From Mycothermus thermophilus (taxonomy: Eukaryota > Ascomycota > Sordariomycetes > Sordariales > Chaetomiaceae): a stretch of 64,000 bases of DNA. The notes beneath the pieces are model-generated. The model saw nothing but the letters and a program-made list of their open reading frames with translations. It was not told where the DNA came from and ran no database searches. The stretch is taken from NCBI GenBank assembly GCA_011316235.1, contig QQBE01000017.1, forward strand, positions 372,001 to 436,000. The letters run 5' to 3'. Both the position numbers and the translations under genes were made by a program. Shown here in pieces: positions 25,039 through 35,713 of the stretch (positions are counted from its first letter, which is position 1; every line of letters begins with the position of its first letter).

Positions 25039-27937
25039 AGGATGACCAAGGTCCAGTCGCAAAGGGATGGGTGACGTAAACACTTCGGACGATCTTTGAG
25101 TTGTATCATGTAGAGTATCACGAAGACGCAGCTGCGGACTTAACTTGCTGCCTTCTTGCCTTCAGAGAATTTGGTGCGCTGTTCTCCCAAGTTGTGACAT
25201 GTGCATTGAGTTTTGCGCCTTTCTCACACTACTACAACGACCGTCGCCGCTCCCATTAACGCCACCGTCCCCGTAGCCGTCGCCAACACCGCTATCACTA
25301 CCGGCAACGATGTAACCGGTGCTGAATCCGGCGCTGAAGCTGACGCTGACACCTACATGGAATCTATTACTGCTGCTATAATTACTAATTGCTGTTATCG
25401 ATGTCATCGGTACTGACACCACCATTAATACCACCGTCGACGCAACCGGCGCTGAAACCGACACCGACCCGGAGGCGATTCCCGCTACTTCGATAGAAAT
25501 GAGAAATCCTGGCGATAATACTAAACGTGGTCAGCGAAAGGTCGCGGTAAGCCCAAAGCATATAAACCTGTTCAAACAGTCCTTGCCCAGTCGTATTACC
25601 TTTAACCTCACCTTTCTCGACCTCACCCTCCTAACCTCATCATCCTTCCTAACAATTTCCTCCAACCATCATCTCTTATACCCTCATTGCTTATCCTTCG
25701 TCTTTCTCGCTATCATCCTCGTCACCAACCTCTTCCAGTGTCATCTTCACTACGACTATTTCCTTTACATCCTGGCTTCCACGTCAATGACCAACCATCA
25801 TGGCCAAAGGGGGCAGACTGCTAAAGGTCACGGGCCGCCAAAGCTTTGTGGCAAACCAAGGGGGAGAGCCGATATTTTCGGCAATACCTAGCTCGCTTAC
25901 ATATCACGCATAGAGCACTTCGAAGCCGGATACCCCCTACCAATGATGCCAATATAAGCGATAACCGGCTGTGGCAAACTCTCAGGTGCATGGCCCCAGC
26001 TTTTACACAAAGCCCGGAACGCCACAGCATGATCAGCGCTGCAACCGCCGCTGCAACCACCGCCGCAGTCGCCGCCGCGGAACCCTGTTGCCGCAGCGGG
26101 CATAAGATATTTAATGCACCAAGGGTAGAGTAACCGCTTCCGCAGTCACCGCTGCAGAATCCCATTGCGGCAGTGGACATGAGATGTTTAATACACCAAG
26201 GGTAGAGTAACCGCCGCTGCGATCGCCGCTGCAGAATCCCATTGCGGCAGCGGGCATGAGATACTCAATGCACCAAGGGAGAGTAATAAAGCCGCTAAAG
26301 ATTGCAGCCGCCGCCGCAGCGATGTGCATAAGGTACCCTGGTGAGCTGAAGCATGGGATAAAAAGGCTTGATGGGCATTGTAGCTACTGATACAACAACA
26401 GGTTCAGTATATGCCTGATCGATGAAGCGTGGAGAGTGAAAAGGCCGGGAAGTTAAGCAGGACCTCCTTGGCACTGCTTACGATTCACGTGTTGGGCACT
26501 TCAACGCCGGACACCACGACGAGCCCTACCGCGCTTAACGCTGTTGCAATCGCCGCTGCAATCGCCGCTTCAACCACTCTTATAGCAGTGGTGACGAGAT
26601 ACTCTGGAGATGCCCGGTGAAATAACGTACGAAGCACAGAGGGGAGGTAGAATCCCTGTGACAAAGAACCGATGTTGCTAGGCACTGAGCCTTTCCAGAC
26701 GTTGCGGGCCCGTCCTGGTTCTCAACCGTCCGCGGCGGTCTTTGTGGTGGAAGATCCGTGTTGAGGTTAAAGCGACTGCCTCTACAAAGATAATTACTGT
26801 TTCCTCAACCAACAACCCTCTTCGATCACATCACTGCAATTTTACTCTATTATAGATTGGCAGTACGCTACCCTCTGCGACAATGACACTTCCGCGACAG
26901 CAGCGTTTCTGCGTTGACTCACGCCCTGTGTGTTGTCCACGACGTCCCAGCAACGTCGACCTCTCCATGACAGGCCCTATGTTATTCCCAGCGTACTCGA
27001 GCCCCTCTGGAACGTCGGTCTTTCGGCAGTGGCGGCGCTTCACAACGATGCCCATGCAACGCCTTGGCGGTATATCCCTCTCCGGCTTCCTCGACCATAC
27101 TTCCACTACCTGAAGCTCGTGAAACCCAAGGATCGCAAACGCAAGTCTCCTCGGGTCACCATAAGTCATATTTCCTCGGCGGCCTTTACGAGCCTCGCAT
27201 CTGGTACCCAGATGGTCGGCCTCATCTGGAAATCTCAAAAGTCACCAAAATGGGCCAAAAATGGAATCGTCGACAAGCCCTGGCCCGATCTGATACTGTG
27301 GTGGTGTCTCTTGTCAAGAGCGCAGGGCTTGTCCTCTCTCCTGGATGGCTCGAGTTCTCGGATCGCGGTGCCCACTTTTTTTTCTCTTTTATCCTTGTTT
27401 TTCTTCTCTTTTCTTTTTATCTTTTTCCTTTTGTACTTCTTTTTATCTCTTTTTCGAGGTGGCCGTTCAGCGCGTTCGTGGTTGCGATGAACCGGCTCGC
27501 TTTCACACCCAGCTGAGGACGCCGCGGAGGTCCACGCAGGTGGACACAGGGTTTCCCACATCCGACTGCTCCTGGAGCCGGTCGAGGGCAGCCTGGAGAT
27601 CAGGCATTGTCGTGTCCTCGCAGACCACCGGGTCACTAATGGAGTTCTTTCGGATGTTGCCTTATCCATCTGCGCGGTCGAGGATAGTCATCCTCGCCGT
27701 CTGGAGGGTCCTGCCCTCTTCGGCTGCCTGAGAAGGTTTCTCGGAGGTGGCAAGTTTCTTCAACAGGCGCAGAATCCAGGCCCAGCATCATTAAACTGAA
27801 AATGGCTGTGCGGGAACCGGGCCTGTTCAGCATGAAAGGTCTAGGCTTAAATGTGGACGGAGAATGCCATGCGCTGACGAGATGTCAGTGACTGGATGAG
27901 ACGCGACTCTGTGCCAAGGCTTACCCGGAATGACCGC
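25039..27937. other. Low-complexity, repeat-rich stretch without a supported gene
   Basis: This 2.9-kb stretch has Ala/Thr-codon-rich sequence around 25210-25500, a T/C-rich run at 25590-25760, GCN-rich tandem repeats at 26024-26580 and a T-rich run at 27378-27460. Fragments with coding flavour (NDVTGAESGAEADADTYMES; SYFLGGLYEPRIWYPDGRPH near 27160-27230) suggest eroded genes, but no frame extends far and no splice model works. Confidence 0.5.
26024..26300 (+). repeat. Tandem repeat, about 77-bp unit, three copies
   Basis: The core CATRAGATRYTYAATRCACCAAGGG recurs at 26101, 26178 and 26255, a period of 77 bp. Each is preceded by a GCCGCTGCAG-type GC-rich segment. Copies differ at several sites, so the array is not young. 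Related GCCGCTGCAATC units recur at 26530-26580. Confidence 0.8.
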
Positions 27938-28342
27938 TCAAATGGCACAGCTAACCGGAAGCGCCTGACACCGCAGGAGTTTCATCCCACAAAAGCGGCC
28001 CGGTAGCGGAGCGAGGAGGATGATCTCGAGAGCCTCGACCATGATGGACAAGAGCAGGTGGGCAAGGGTGTCAAGCTCTTTGTTCAACGCGTGCGTTTGC
28101 TCATCGGTCAGGAAATCGAGGCTGAACAGGCTGTGTGGATCCGGGACGTTCTCTCCCCTCCAGGCCATCTCAATGCCAACCAAGGTGCCGATTCCCATGA
28201 TGAGAATCCTCCGAGTGGCTAGGATGGTGACTCCATGGAGGGCAGTGACGAAGATCTTGCCAAGTCGAAGAGTCAGAGGACGTTGGAATGGAGAATTGAT
28301 GGGAGCGAACGTGTTGAGGAAGCAGGATGTGAAGAGAAACAT
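27938..28342 (-). CDS. Hypothetical membrane-associated protein fragment
   Basis: A 134-codon reverse frame with hydrophobic stretches (ILATRRILIMGIGTLVGIEM and LAHLLLSIMVEALEIILLAP) and a polar middle (SLFSLDFLTDEQTHALNKEL). Composition looks coding. It lies next to two same-strand single-TM paralogues and could be a diverged or truncated relative, though I could not align it convincingly. Start, end and introns are uncertain. Confidence 0.35.
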   Translation of the reverse strand: MFLFTSCFLNTFAPINSPFQRPLTLRLGKIFVTALHGVTILATRRILIMGIGTLVGIEMAWRGENVPDPHSLFSLDFLTDEQTHALNKELDTLAHLLLSIMVEALEIILLAPLPGRFCGMKLLRCQALPVSCAI

Positions 28343-28689
28343 TGGGACTTGAAAATTGGCTGGAAGAGGGAATGAGTGACACAGCTTCTTGTCTTGCAGA
28401 ATGAAGATTGTGGCTGCATCGGAAGTTCTCCCGAACGGAGGTCGAGTTAGAGTTAGACGCTAAACCGGGGATGGTTAGCGTACCCGAAGATTGTCTTAGT
28501 CATCGAACGTGGCCCCTGCCAAGGCGCGCCTGGCTTCCCCCTCAAAACAGGACTTCGCGGATTGTTTATGCTCTCAGGGTTTCATCTCAGACATGACGAG
28601 ACATGACATATACCACATCCATCCTTCTCATCTATGTGTCGTCACCCTCTCCCCTCTCACAGCCCGCTAACCCAGTCTCCTCACCCGCA
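28343..28689. other. Spacer, no gene seen
   Basis: Nothing gene-like. Contains the 3' flank of the next reverse-strand gene. Confidence 0.45.
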
Positions 28690-29616
28690 TCACTTCCCCT
28701 CAGACTCGCCCGCCTGGGATTCATCCTTCTCGCGATGATTCTCAATTTGGATCCGAAGCTGTTCGTCAAGCACCTTCAGAGATGCGACTTCGTCCGCAAG
28801 TGATGACACGATCGATGATAACAACTGTTTCGTCTCCGCATTTGCTGCCTCCCACGCGCCTTCGATGTTCAGGCCAGGGTGGATGCTGTGTGCCATCTGA
28901 ATGGATGAAGGCTTCCACGTCTGGAACAGATTCTCCATGATATCATGAATGGTCTTTGCCTTCTTGATGCAGCAACGCAGAACATGTCGGGCATATCCGA
29001 ATCGCACGCGAGCTGTCACCATGCTGGCCATCTCAGCGACCGTGTTGGTGGCGTTGAAGAACTTGACCATTTCCCACACCATCTTGACATCCTCGATGCT
29101 GGAATTGGAGTCTGCGCGGCCCCATTTCCACATCAAACACCACAAGATGACCACTCCAACACGGTCAGTTGCCGGTACATGGAGCTCTTTTGTAGACAGC
29201 AGCCTGGCAAGTTTCAGGATCGCATCCTCAGATGGCTGAGGCGGCATGGGTACGGAAAAATGGTTCTGAACAACATCAGCACACTTTCAAGCTGAGACAG
29301 AGTAAAGCAGGCAGCTCACGAGCAGGGCTAGTTGAAGGGCGGTGTCCAGTTGGTCTGCCTTCTTGGCATCAATCTTGTGGGGCTTTTTAAAGAGTTTGTT
29401 GAGAAGCTCAACACCCCGCGTCTCCCGGAGCGTTTTCTCACGCTCCCGATTCCATTCGCCCATCGCTCGGAAATGGGGGTTGTAGGGTTCGCGGTCGCAC
29501 AGGCCGATCCGGCATCCGAAGTCAAAAAGCAGCTGGGAGAGCTTTGGGCACACGCAGGCCGCCAAGGCGATCCACGAGATAGCGTCGAGGAACTTGAAGA
29601 GGAAAGTCGCAATCAT
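28690..29616 (-). CDS. Single-pass membrane protein of unknown function, tandem paralogue 1
   Basis: Two exons (29616-29320, 29265-28690) give 290 aa across a 54-bp phase-0 intron placed just before Asn-His-Phe. Residues 1-35 are hydrophobic (FLFKFLDAISWIALAACVCP), probably a signal anchor. The rest is helical and charged. A block near residues 125-165 (TDRVGVVILWCLMWKWGRAD, SSIEDVKMVWEMVKFF) is shared with the next gene (DRPKVVAIWYTMWKMGRFNK, SSIGDVKVAHEIAKLF). The C-terminal 60 residues form a probable coiled coil (VASLKVLDEQLRIQIENHRE). I do not recognise the family and no catalytic motif is visible. Same strand, same intron position and shared motif show tandem duplication with 30340-31325. 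Confidence 0.7.
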
Positions 29617-30339
29617 TGTAGATCGGCGAGTCGGTAGTGTTCTCCGTGAAGTCGGGCAAGTTGTTGAGCTGACTGGCGGTCAGAGGAACGAGAAGAGGTC
29701 AGGTTCGCGCATGGCGGAGGCCAATGAAATACACGACGACCCCACGAAAATGATGGCAGACAGCAACAGAACCTAACAGAGCAGAACCCAAAGATCAGAC
29801 GAATGCACATGGACAGCTGTTCTAGGAAAAGGTCAGATACAAACCAACACTTCATCTGATCGTCCGTCACACTGAACCACGCATTCCGTTCGACGTTGCC
29901 CAGATCATCTCGTATCACGCATGAAGTAATATATTTATCAATCTTTTTTCCCATGTATTGGAGAAGTAGGTCACATCTCTACTCACGCACGCGCCGTGTG
30001 AGTGAGAGAAGAAGGTGATTTGGCCAGAATCCGGGCTGTTACCTGGTAACGAGGGATATATCTCCAGGAGCAGGTTTGCCTCCAACACTGGTTTGTAACC
30101 AGGGTTTGTGCTAAGCAGACATACATGTTTGCAGTCCAGAATCTGGGTATCACATTTCAAGGACGTAGCTCGCAAGGTGTACATCAGCTCACATCAATGG
30201 GTGCCTAGAATACTCCGTACAACATGGGCTGTCCATCATCCGTCTTGTCCGTGTGTTCCTTCAATCTCAGCCACCTACTCCCTTGCACCGCCGTTGTCCG
30301 CCTCACCATACTTAACCTCTTCCTCATCAAGGTGTTCCT
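29617..30339. other. Spacer between the two single-TM paralogues
   Basis: No supported gene. A 113-codon reverse frame (29613-29954) shows no domain. Likely promoter of paralogue 1 and 3' flank of paralogue 2. Confidence 0.45.
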
Positions 30340-31325
30340 TCACGCGTCCCTCGGGGCCCAGGGCATCTTCTTGACACGATCCAGACCTCGAATCAAGCCC
30401 AGAACGTCAGCCTCCGTGCGCCTCAGCCATGCAATATGCCCCTCCAGACCCGACAAGAAGCGCGCAAACCGCTCCGCGGCCTCTTTGTTCGCAGCATCCA
30501 AGACAGCCGTCTTCTCCTCGGCTCCAGTATGGCGGTCCATCTCCAGAGTCGTCAGGGCACATGCTGCCTTCCAAACCTCCAGTTCATTTTCCATCTCATC
30601 ATGCATGTCCGTGGCTGATTCGATGACGATGCGCAACATGTCCAGAGCGAAACTGTACTTTGCTTCTCCCTTGAGGAGGCGGGGTTTCTCTGTAGAAGGA
30701 ACGGTGTCGTTGGTTGTCGGGTTATCTGAAGTGAAGAGCTTGGCGATCTCATGGGCCACTTTGACGTCGCCGATGCTCGAGTCCTTGTTGAAGCGTCCCA
30801 TCTTCCACATGGTGTACCAGATGGCAACGACCTTGGGGCGATCGCGAGAGGGGATGGCGAGATGGGTAGCCGTCAGGATCCTGGCGAGCACCAGGATGGC
30901 ATCGATGCCCATGAAGAGACGGTTGTCGGTCTGGAAATGGTTCTAATGGCTGTAAGCGTCTGCTATGCAGCAACATGCGACTGATAGAGCTGGGTGCTTA
31001 CCGTCATGATCGCATGGATGACCAGTGCCATGTTCCGAGTGACCTTCCAGGGCTCCTCGAAGAGGGTGTCCATCAGCGCGAGTCCGCGGTCCATGTATGC
31101 CAGCAGATTCTCATCCTTCTCGAGCTTATTTGCGGTTTGGTGGGATTGTTCCGGGGCGTTGAGCCCATCCTGGGACTTGGAGCCGGCTGTCGGATAGTTC
31201 GGGCTGTGCCAGCCCATCAAGGACAAGAACTTGGAGATCATCTCGACAAGGATGGCACAGAAGAAGACCCAAAATAAGGCCCGCGCCGTGAAGTCGTAAA
31301 GCTGGTGAAGGAATTGTGCGGTCAT
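30340..31325 (-). CDS. Single-pass membrane protein of unknown function, tandem paralogue 2
   Basis: Two exons (31325-31002, 30942-30340) give 308 aa; the 59-bp intron is phase 0 and sits just before Asn-His-Phe, exactly as in paralogue 1. A hydrophobic N-terminal helix (ALFWVFFCAILVEMISKFLS) is followed by a polar linker, then the shared helical block (GIDAILVLARILTATHLAIP, DRPKVVAIWYTMWKMGRFNK). The C-terminal part is helical and ends basic (RGLDRVKKMPWAPRDA). The conserved pattern DRxxVVxxWxxMWKxGR...SSIxDVK defines a family I cannot name. Topology suggests an anchored protein with a large soluble domain, side of membrane unknown. Confidence 0.7.
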
Positions 31326-32157
31326 GGTTGCAGGTTGAGCTTGACGGGTTCGCTTGATGATGGGTGAGATGGAGTGTATTGATCTGGTCGGTTGCAGGAG
31401 GATGAGGGAAGATAGAAAGTTAACTCAGATTGCTGGTCATTCAATGCAAAGTAGACGGAGGGGAAGTGGTCGGTGATGTAAAGCAAACCTTGCTTCTGCC
31501 GCAGCGACCTCGAACCTAAACCTAAACCTCTGGCTCAAAGGACACAAGGTTCAGATGAATACCCATGTACGAGTGTTTCTGAGAAGCATCGGCCATCTTG
31601 TAGACATCCACGTTCATCATGGGCATCTCTTCCCGTCTGCTTTACCTTAACCCGTCTGTCTCTGCCCGCCTCTGCTCCAGGTGTGTGAGGAGACCTTTAT
31701 CCCATATCCGGCGATGTTCTCTCTGCCGTTCCGACCGATGGTCATCTAAACTGCGACCTGATAACAGGATGAGGTACCACTCTATCCTCATCTTAAAGTC
31801 CGTATCAACGCAAGCTCTAAACCATCCTATCACAGTACGCAGCAAAGTCGAATCGTGTCCACGAATGTATCAACCTGCTCGTCTACTATTGCTTGTTGTC
31901 GACGTCTAGAACAATATAATCATCATGATATCATTATACAGGAAGTTTTTAGCATGTCCAGAGAGAATATGCAAGCTACAAAAGTTTGCAAGGAGTTTGT
32001 TGTGTCTTGAGGGCAAGGAAGATGGGTCGAAAGTAAACATCCCGTGTAAAAACGCAGCCCAGTAAAGAAGATCCAATGTCAGGTCAAGGCCGAATCGCTC
32101 CCTCCGGCTCGATAGCTCTCCCCTCCCCTTGGCGATCCACCCCTGCTATCGAGTCAC
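31326..32157. other. Intergenic region, no gene seen
   Basis: No supported gene. A telomere-like variant (AACCTAAACCTAAACC, about 31514-31529) lies here. Confidence 0.5.
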
Positions 32158-33101
32158 CTACCATGGCCGGTGTGCCTCCGGGTCGCCCTGAACGGGCCGC
32201 TCCCACTCCCGTGGCCCGTTGACCCTCGGCTGCCGAGGGTATTGCCAAGGGGAACCGCCAAAGGGTTGTCCAACGAGGCCCCGGCGATCCTCCTCGATAT
32301 CCTCCAGAGCCCTCTTCTTGGCCTTGAGCGCTGCAATGCGGGACTCCAGCTCCTGGACCTCCTCAGAAATCTCTCCCTTCCGCTTACGGCAGAACTCTTG
32401 CCGGAGCTGTACATCCTCCTCATCCAGCAAAACATGCCTCTTCTTGGTCTGCTGGGGGGTGGTGGGAAGACCGGCGATGGCCGAAGAACGCTTCCGGACC
32501 TTCAGAGGAGTCAAATCGGAGCCGAAAGGAGACGAAAACCCAAAAGGGGGCGAAGCAGCAGGACCAGCAGGACTGGAACCAGCAACCGGACCGACCGAAC
32601 CCTATCCAGGACCGGTAGCTGGCCACCAACCGTGCTCGATGCCCTCCCACAGGACCTTGACAGTGGTGCGAAGGTTATCGATTTCCTGCGAAAAGACCAG
32701 TTAGGCACGTCAAACAACCCTGTTGCCACCCCAGGACTCTCACCAAGCAGATCAGTTACTTGTTGGCGATTTTGGGGAGGATTTGGGTGTCCTCAAGACC
32801 CGGCCCAAAAGGGCTCGCGCAAGAAGAAGGAACTCCGATATAGCTTGGCGATCCCTACCCCCTCGCCGGTGGCGGCGAAGCATATATTAGGCGGAATACG
32901 CAATGCCGGAACGCCGTTATTCTCTACTTGTAAAGGAGCTAGATCGTCGTTGAGTTTATCTGCTATGTCCTCAATATTACTATCCAGGGGGTAAGCATTG
33001 TCAGGTAGGATTTGGGCGTAAAGGTAGGTACATTTAATACAATATCTGGACAAAGTTGGGATGAGATGCCGAACTGAATCAGAAGCCTCGCTGTCAAGCA
33101 A
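32158..33101 (-). pseudogene. Decayed gene of unknown function
   Basis: Coding-like pieces occur on the reverse strand in several frames. The 5' part (33101-32793) contains ILPDNAYPLDSNIEDIADKL and NNGVPALRIPPNICFAATGE. A middle part gives QEIDNLRTTVKVLWEGIEHG, then GWWPATGPG and an in-frame TAG near 32604. The 3' part (32514-32158) encodes a basic, coiled-coil segment (HVLLDEEDVQLRQEFCRKRK, EEVQELESRIAALKAKKRAL). A plausible intron ending TTTTCGCAG precedes the middle part, but no complete splice model avoids the stop. TAG in place of CAG would fit C-to-T decay. Family unknown. Confidence 0.4.
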
Positions 33102-33863
33102 AAAGAATGTTTGAGAGATCGGCTGGAGATGAGGGATAAGTACGTGAAGAGCAAGCGCGTCGATTTATAATATGTACGATGTTGCGAGAGATTGGGGACG
33201 GTCATATATTGCCATCCGCCAAATCACCAGGGATCTAGTCCATACCGTTTAAATTTATGGATATACAGGACCTGACGTGTCAGGTCATCAAAGGCACCTT
33301 TGGCATAAATCTTACCAGCAACTGGCCACCGCCTGGATAAGGACAGCATCGACAACAGCACGTGCACACATCAAGGCATCATCACCACTCCACAGGACAC
33401 ATCACGTACCCAAGCAGCAGGACATCACATCCCGAGCCCATTATCCCATATCCCAGTTGTATATATACATTCACTATACCACAGTGCCCCGACTCCAATC
33501 GACTTCCGCTGTGCTCATCCTCACCACCGTACATCAAGACGGTGATGTCGGCCAGTAGACATCATTTCCCCCCTTCCCAGCCACCGCACACAAGACGTAC
33601 ACCCGCTCCAATCCGGAGACGGAAGAACCCAGCGAAACCCGCGTCTATGGCATGAACCGAACGCAGAAGAACAAATCGACGAAGAGAATGAAACAAGAAT
33701 CCCACCCGAAACCACCGTCCAGCCAGGCGCCGTGCACCAAACTCCGTCCAGCCCACACCTGACCTACTCCCAATACACACCTCTCCTTTGGAATCATCAT
33801 CATCAGCGCCATTTTCATCCGGCCTGACCCCTGTTAAGCCAACGCGCGGGGTAGGAGGGCAGC
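33102..33863. other. Intergenic region between the decayed gene and UBP8
   Basis: No supported gene. AC-rich on the + strand (CACATCACGT-like sequence at 33360-33440) and contains the 3' flank of UBP8. Confidence 0.5.
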
Positions 33864-35713
33864 TCACGAAAGCGACCTGACGATATAAAACAGCAGATAC
33901 GGCCGCGAGTTGAGCACGTCCGAGATCTGCGCCACCTCGACCTTGTGGTCGTTGAAGACGAACCACTGCCCACAGGAGTCAGCATTATGGTACAGAGACA
34001 TCAACCTCGGCCGGAGTAAGAGAAATCAATGCTCACCTGATCCCCAACCCGACAATAAGAAACGTAGTGCCCCGTGTCAATCTCCCCGACATGCACCACC
34101 ACGCACAGCAAATCGTAGATGCACGAGCGCGCGAGCTCGTATTCTGAACTCACGTCGTGCGTGCGGGCATGGTTGGTGTAGGGGAGCATGTTGAGCTCGA
34201 GGGGGAACTGGACGGGGGTCTCAATCTTGACGGCGCGCTCGTTGCGGCCTTGTTTGTACTCAAAGCGCTGTCGCCGTCCGTGTCAGCATATGCCTGTTGG
34301 GTTCGAGCATGGGAGGGAGTGAACACACCTTGAGCTGGATGGACAATACATTCGGCAGCTTCAAAATGGAAGTCTGCCGACGCGCTTGCTGCATCGAGTT
34401 GCAGTTGTTGCAGCGGTACTCGCACTTGTCACCCTTGATGTACTCCTCATCCAGGCACTCCTGAAGGGTGAGGTAGCCGCTCGGGCGGGTGGGGTTTTTC
34501 TTGCCCTTCTTCTGCGACAAATTCTCCAGCGGCAGGCTCAGATCCAAGAAACTCTGCTTCTGGTCCGTAACGCCGCCGCAGTTCTGACACGTCGTTGTGC
34601 TCAGTAGCTTTCCGTAATATGTCCGATGAATGATACAGTCGCAGCTGTGGTCGGTGCCGCTCTCCGGCCGTTTCCCGTCGCCGTTGCGCTCATGCAGCTC
34701 CTCGGCCAGGAACTGGAAGAACTCGTGGGCATCCTGCTCCTTGGTGGTGACGAGGTTTTCGAAAGCCTTCTTGTCGCTGATCCAGAAACCGGACAGGATA
34801 TTCGCTGCCGTGTAGCCGTTCGTGTTTTCGACGGCGTAGAAGTCCTGGAACATGTCGTCCATGGCGCAGCTCAGGCAATGCGGAACCTCACAACTGCCGC
34901 TGGTGTGACCGTCACTGAGGTAGAAGTTACGGAGGATGGGGTTGTGCAGGAAGCTTTGGAGGACGACGTTTTGGTAGCATGTGGCGCCGGCATTATAGAT
35001 GCCACGAAGACCGCTGGCCTTGCATGAGGCGGTGGTCGTGTTTGCGGTGAGGAAGGTTGGGTTCTCCCGGACGGGGTCCGAGGCTTCGAACAGTTCATCT
35101 ATTTTCCGTTTCCGACCTTGCCCAACGTTAGCACTGGAACTTGACGGGCATTGACGGTGTGCATTGAAGCTTACTGGCAAAGGAACCTGTGCCGAGCTTC
35201 TTAAGGCGCAACTCTTCGAACGTCGGGTCATAGACAATGTCGTCACACATTTGGCAGTAGAGGGTGCCACACCTCGAGTCGACGTCTGCTCTGGTCAGTC
35301 ACCAGCTCTAGCTAGGCTATTTTCCCCCATGTCCAACATACAGAACCTGTGTGACTTCTTAGCTCCATGTTTGGTCCGATCGTCCTCGGTCAAGGTCGAG
35401 GGACACTGCAGGCAGAGGTATGTCGGGGTGAGCTCGGTAACCGCCTGGCCGTCGGGGGTCTTGGCCGTCTGGGCAATGAGGGGCGACTTGTTGAAGATGG
35501 TGCTGAGGATCGCCTTGTAGTGTTGGATCGAGGTGTTGGTCGTCGCTTGGTCTTGGTTGAAAAGTCGCTGGAGGTGTTCTGCGACGGTCAGTTCGGGGCA
35601 AGAGGGCATGGAAAAGCGCCCAACTCACCACAGCCGTACATTGGCGTTCCCGGCTGGGGCGCCTTGACCTTGTAGTTTTTAGGCGACGCCGGCGTCGCAG
35701 GCCTCGCTGACAT
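33864..35713 (-). CDS. UBP8: SAGA-complex ubiquitin carboxyl-terminal hydrolase Ubp8
   Basis: Six exons (35713-35629, 35578-35342, 35285-35175, 35116-34329, 34267-34037, 33965-33864) give 517 aa. The N-terminal third is a ZnF-UBP domain (GCEHL, LCLQCPS, FYVDSRCGTLYCQMCDDIVY). A basic linker (RKRKIDELFE) leads to the USP catalytic domain. The Cys box is GLRGIYNAGATCYQNVVLQS, an unusual variant of GLxNLGNTCFMN that keeps the nucleophile Cys. Zinc-knuckle pairs are CQNC and CNNC. The His box is GEIDTGHYVSYCR. The end WFVFNDHKVEVAQ is family-typical. Ubp8 removes ubiquitin from histone H2B in the SAGA DUB module. Six short introns all keep frame. The ZnF-UBP plus compact USP layout separates it from other fungal USPs. 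Confidence 0.92.

Noticed and set aside
26024..26300. CRISPR-like array
   Set aside because: Repeats are 77-bp tandem copies with no unique spacers, in a eukaryotic genome.
26430..26520. Possible 5S-like segment (GCCGGGAAGTTAAGCAGGACC)
   Set aside because: Only a short resemblance; no paired ends and no remaining conserved 5S parts.
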